Positions 59,561 through 64,000 of a stretch of 64,000 bases of DNA are shown here, one piece after another (positions within the stretch are counted from its first letter, which is position 1; the number at the start of each line of letters is the position of its first letter). Source of the DNA: Girardinichthys multiradiatus. Its lineage: Eukaryota; Chordata; Actinopteri; Cyprinodontiformes; Goodeidae. Under the pieces are notes generated by a model, which saw nothing but the letters and a program-made list of their open reading frames with translations, was not told where the DNA came from and searched no databases. Location of the stretch: NCBI RefSeq assembly GCF_021462225.1, contig NC_061800.1, forward strand, positions 4,598,501 to 4,662,500, given 5' to 3'. The position numbers were made by a program, and so were the translations under genes.

Positions 59561-60534
59561 TTTATTGCTGTGATGACAGTGTGGTGAAACATGTAAAGGG
59601 ACATTTATCTAAACAAAATAAAAGCATACAGTGTGGATTAGAGAAAGACTTTGTTTATGGAGAAGCAGCAATACGTTTGACATGTGTTTCCTGTGTAACC
59701 ACAGTCTGACACAATTGAGCTTATTTCACTGAGTGAGAATGTTTTGTTTTTTCCCCAAAACTGACTCAAGAAGCCAAGAGGAGCCAGAAGCCATGCAGTT
59801 TCATTTTTGTTTATTTTGAGTCAGCCACACAATCATCTTCCCACTAATCTGCTGCTAAGCTGTCACATTGATATAGACTTACAAAAACAAACAGCATGTT
59901 TGTGTCCCAGTTTTTAAAGATGCTCAGAAAATATGAACACTATTGTTGACCGCTGTTGTCACATGTGACAACATGTTTAAATGTGCTTTATAAATAAATG
60001 TATTGATTTATTGATAAGTAAAATGTAAGGAGTGCTGATTAATGGGTTTATTGTAAAGGTTTTCTGTGTGAGGCTAAAAGATGACTTTGACTGTGCTGAA
60101 CTTGGCCACAGATTGCTGACCCTACAGGAGCCGCTGTGACAGATGGCTGAGGGTCTGTTTGCACACGGCACCTGACAACACCTGACTCTGACTCACACTG
60201 CTGACGTTGCCATCAGTAAGACCTCAAACCTGCTTTGCGAACCATACAAGGTCTGCGTTTCATGCCATCCCATCTCAGACCTTCCTGCTCGGGCTTCAGT
60301 TGCCACAGCGACGGGGGGCTGGCAAGGCTGAATTTGAGAGCTTCCACAGTCATCCGTCCAACATCTCACTGACTTAAGTGTGGGTGACACAGTGTGGAGC
60401 ATGCGGTCGGATCAGCTGAACCACTCAGAGCTGTAAACCCAAAGGTGAAGTGTGTTTTATCAATCAGTGATTGCATCTCATTGATCCTCAGCAGGACAAA
60501 ACTACATTTTTGGATTCTGTGGTCTTTATAAATT

Positions 60535-61260
60535 TTTTTAGGGCTGAAATGATTTCTCATATTTTTCAAGTAACTCAACTTAAATTCCCCAAGGCAAATA
60601 ACGAGGCTTCAATAAATTCTGTTTAACTATTCATCACACTGTGTTCCGGATGGGTGGATTTTTGTGTTGCACAACGCTCTCACTTCCGCTAATGATAGCC
60701 TATGCTGCTGATACATGGATGTTATCAGCTATGTGGAGGGAGACGGTGATGGGCAAAAAAAAGCATTGAGAAAATGGCTGAAAGTGTCAAAAGCGTGGGA
60801 TTGCTTTATACTCAACAGCAAAGAAAAAATTGTGCAGTACATGTACTGCAAAACTGAATTAGCATTCCATAAAAGTACATCCTGGAAGCTGCAACACCGG
60901 AGCAGGTATCATCCACTGCAGCCACGGACCCCACTCTTAACTTGCACGTTTATTCTCAAGTTGCGCTTCAAAAACACACAGGAAATACAGATTTTACCAT
61001 TGATACACTTCTGTAAACAAAATGTCTGCTAATGATGTCTCATGTGAAAAGAGAGCCGATGCTTTGTTGTGAATCAGAAGAACCGGCTCACATCAAGTGA
61101 GACCCCGTTTTCAGTGTTTGCCTTTCACTGCTTAGCTCAGGCAGACCTTTGTTTGGATTGGCCAGCATGCAGCCAGTCACGTGAGGATATAGGATCGTAC
61201 CATTATGTGAAGACAGAGGAGGGAAGATGCTTTATTGCGAATAAGTCAGGGGTATAGGTG
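60535..61260 (+). mobile_element. hAT-type relic with BED zinc finger
   Basis: The left text tagggctgaaatgatttctc resembles a hAT terminal region. From 60775, SKAWDCFILNSKEKIVQYMY, CKTELAFHKSTSWKLQHRSR and YHP match a BED finger, where CxxC...HxxxH is expected. The first Cys is changed (Tyr in QYMYC). No hAT catalytic domain follows. The end is uncertain. Confidence 0.65.
60715..61032 (+). pseudogene. BED-finger remnant of a hAT transposase
   Basis: 105-codon open frame: about 20 residues of leader, the degenerate BED finger (residues 23-64) and an unrelated tail. It is far shorter than a hAT transposase (about 600 residues) and has lost one zinc ligand. Confidence 0.65.
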
Positions 61261-62380
61261 CGTCAAGCTGTCGTGTAGTTTAACCATAAGTGACACCCAA
61301 AAGCGAAAATTAAAATATAATACAAAAATAAAAATGATTTTGTAAGAAAACAAATGCAAAAAATTAGCCAATTATAAAACTTTGATTTAAAAAAATGCAA
61401 TGTATATTATGCCTGAATTCAAGCAGGACACGCAACACACTTAGTATCTCTTCCAAAACACTTTGACTTCAACTTTGGCCTGGAAACTATCTGAGAAGAG
61501 AAATTAAGGAGAAGGAAATGACACCGTGTTTGCATCTATGAAAGATGCCACCTCATGATTCAGAGAGGAAGCTGATCCCCAGGCTGTCAGTGTGTTTGCA
61601 TGTGCTTGTATGTGCCTCCTTGCTCTTCACTGTATGTGTGATGTGCTATGCTGAGGGATCATTCCCCATATTAATGACCATTCCCTGCTACATTCCCTGA
61701 TTTGGCATGTTTCACTGGTGAACAAGCTGTCATTTGCCTGCTCTGGTGGGTATATAACTCACCGTCTGCTACTTCAGTATGACATGAGGGAGTGATATAA
61801 GAAATTTAAGCAGTTTGATCTTCACGTTAAACATTGTAGCAGTTTATGAAGTGCAAAACAAATAAAAAGCCAGTGTTACATATTCCAAACTGCAAAAACT
61901 GTACAAAAAAACTGGAATGTTTCTGTGTTTGTGTGTGTTTATGAGATAGAGTAGTCCTGGCACCGACTGAAGGTCAGGGGAAGTATCAGTGACAGGAAGT
62001 CATCGCCTGCCAGGTTCAGGCCAGGTTACTGCCATAATGAATGACCGTGCTGAGTGACACCTGGCTGGTCCTAAAGACACGAGGAGCAGCGTGCACAGGC
62101 TTTCATACACAACCTCACAAACACATTAACACACATGGAGCGAGATGTTAAAGAGCAGAAAAAGCTGGCTAAATATATTTCTATAATGTAATAACATTTA
62201 TAAGACCTTTAATACATCAATCAGTACAATAAAAACTGTGAAAAACATGGTTCAGTCAGATCGGATTCAGCTCTTGCCGTACATGAAACAACTTCAATGA
62301 AACTTTTATTCTGTACCTGACCTTACACCATTACACATTACAGCTATTATGGTCCACAATGTAGAACCAATAAAGGCCCC
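61260..62380 (+). other. DGK intron, nothing recognised
   Basis: No exon or repeat identified; the family's next coding block is not here. Confidence 0.45.
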
Positions 62381-63145
62381 ACAGTTATAGAATGACTATG
62401 CTGGGTAAATGGCTTGCCAAACATGTGTAAGAAGGTCAGATGAGACCATAATTAAACTTTGTCCTGTGTGCAAAAAGCTACATCTGGAGGACAACCAATA
62501 CGTCACATGACCCTGAACGCAACATCCACACAGGGTAACATGGTGATGGCAGTATCATGCTTTGGGCATGCTTTTTGTAAGAGGAAACAGAGTCATAGTT
62601 GGTGGGAAGATATATGGCACTAAATAGAGGAATTCCTGAAAGAAAACCTGCTAGACCTGCTAACTGAAGCAGAGGCACCTTCTAGCAGGACAAAGACCCT
62701 AACATACAGCCAGGGCTACAACGGAATGGCTTAGATTAAAGCATACGTATTTATTTGAATGGCCCAAAGCCCAGACCTAAATCCAACACAGAATCAGTGC
62801 CAAGAGATGGATTTTCACAGATGCTTTCCACACATTATGACTGAGACTGGACAATTTTTCACAGAATCTCAGCCTCTAGATGTGCAAAGCTAGTAAAGAC
62901 ATACCACCCCTAAAGACTTGCAGCTCTAATTGGGGCTAAAGGAGGTTCGATAAAGAATTACTCGCTACACTTTCCAAATTTTATGTAAAGCTTTTGTTAA
63001 ATCATGTCCACTTTCCCTTCTTCTTACATTTATGCACTACTCTCTTTTGTTGTATCCCGTCAAATCCAAATAGACTAAATTTAGGTTTGAGGCGGTAATG
63101 TGATAAAGTTCAAGTGATTTGAATACTTTGTCAAGGTCATGACAA
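62380..63145 (+). mobile_element. degenerate Tc1-like relic
   Basis: ggtgatggcagtatcatgct (GGGSIM region, about 62540), ggacaaagaccctaacatac (DNDPKHT region), aatggcccaaagcccagacc (WPxSPD region, about 62760) and a final aatactttgtcaaggtca, an eroded TIR. Confidence 0.75.
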
Positions 63146-63414
63146 CAGTATAAATGGTCAACATCATTGACCTTGACAAAAATAGATTGCTTGGTGAACA
63201 CATTAAACAGATTTAAAAGGGGATTTTATCCCCATTTCATTAATTTCTATTTCCATTTGAAACCTTTAAGCAAACCTTTAAGTATTTTTTACAAACTATG
63301 GCAATAAATAGTCATTAAATGTTTAAATCTCACAAATATTTTTACAACTTTTTATTATATATTAGTTTCTGGAATCTTTGCATTACATCCCATTTTAGTG
63401 TATGTTGTTTTAAT

Positions 63415-63690
63415 CCCCCGTGCATGCGTGGGTTCTCACCGGGTACTCCGGCTTCCTCCCACAGTCCAAAGACATGCCTGTTAGGTTAATTGGTCACTCT
63501 AAATTGCCCTTAGGTGTATGAATGAGTGTGTGCATGGTTGTTTGTGTGTTGCCCTGTGATGGACTGGTGATCTGTCCAGGGTGTACCCCGCCTCTCGCCC
63601 ATAGACTGCTGGAGATAGGCACCAGCTGCCCCGCGACCCACTATGGAATAAGCGGTAGAAAATGACTGACTGACTGACTGACTGTTTTAA
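63415..63690 (+). repeat. dispersed fish repeat with (GACT)n tail
   Basis: Text gggtactccggcttcctccc through gatggactggtgatctgtcc and gggtgtaccccgcctctcgc to a tgac/gact tail at 63662-63684. Same family as 23131-23350, and longer on the 5' side. Confidence 0.85.
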
Positions 63691-64000
63691 TCCCCATATA
63701 GAATGTATAGAGTTGCTTTAAGTTTGGGAGGAAACAACTAAATGGATGTAGAGACATTTAAACTGTTTACCAACCAGTTTTGCTGTTCTTGATCAGTGTT
63801 GGTCTGATTTCTCAATCCTTAGTCTATCATTGAAATGCGTTACCATTCTTGGAGTTTTATTGAACTAGATTGCATTATATTTCTCTTAGGTTTTGATTTC
63901 ATTGTTTGTCTGAACTGTATTTGTAATATTTCCATCCCTTCTATTAAAAATATGGGCATGCAGAACAATCCTTGATGATAGCCTGGCAACCTTCCTGCCT
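63690..64000 (+). other. DGK intron, nothing recognised
   Basis: No exon or repeat identified up to the window end. Confidence 0.4.

Noticed and set aside
60715..61032. Independent ZBED-like host gene
   Set aside because: One zinc ligand is lost, no hAT catalytic part, and no splice-supported continuation.

Overview
The window looks like intronic and exonic DNA of a teleost fish (probably a percomorph-type genome; inference). It carries families typical of fish: Rex3/RTE, Rex1-like and L2-like non-LTR elements, several Tc1 lineages including one with the DD38E spacing, LTR-like insertions and a BED-finger hAT relic. No prokaryotic gene, rRNA, tRNA or CRISPR array was seen.

The only host gene I can support is on the + strand: a type I (EF-hand) diacylglycerol kinase. 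Fifteen exons are well supported (4203-4466 to 55221-55381) and a sixteenth, 63-nt exon is possible at 729-791. All splice phases join without a break. In order they encode a Ser/Pro/His-rich linker, two intact EF-hands, two C1 zinc fingers, a variable linker, and the first part of the DGK catalytic domain with its GGDG nucleotide-binding motif. The N-terminal RVH exons lie before the window and the rest of the catalytic and accessory domain after it. Residues are a mosaic of vertebrate DGK-beta and DGK-gamma. Gamma-type positions and the linker make dgkg my preferred call, but the paralogue is not certain.

Layout. 0.9-4 kb: old Tc1 pieces and a 5'-truncated Rex3. 4.2-5.6 kb: two linker exons. 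6.57-8.87 kb: a TIR element split by a nearly intact DD34E Tc1. 9.4-22.6 kb: ten exons for EF-hands, C1 domains, linker and start of the catalytic domain, with RTE, L2 and Rex1-like fragments and a putative solo LTR between them. 23.4-26.1 kb: a second solo LTR and a second, inverted Tc1 copy. 26.1-46.8 kb: two very large introns around exon 32462-32536, holding Tc1 relics, a deleted Tc1 with TIRs, a nearly full Rex1-like LINE on the - strand, and two quiet segments with RFX X-box-like palindromes. 46.9-47.4 kb: two catalytic-core exons. 47.5-53.8 kb: a triple nest, in which an old L2 is split by a DD38E Tc1, itself split by a younger L2-like LINE. 55.2-55.4 kb: the last exon seen. 55.4-64 kb: intron with Tc1, Rex1-like, hAT and dispersed repeat relics and a third X-box-like palindrome.

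The exons work as one enzyme: calcium-binding EF-hands and lipid/membrane-directed C1 fingers placed before a lipid kinase domain that converts diacylglycerol to phosphatidic acid. All mobile elements lie in introns and none interrupts an exon.
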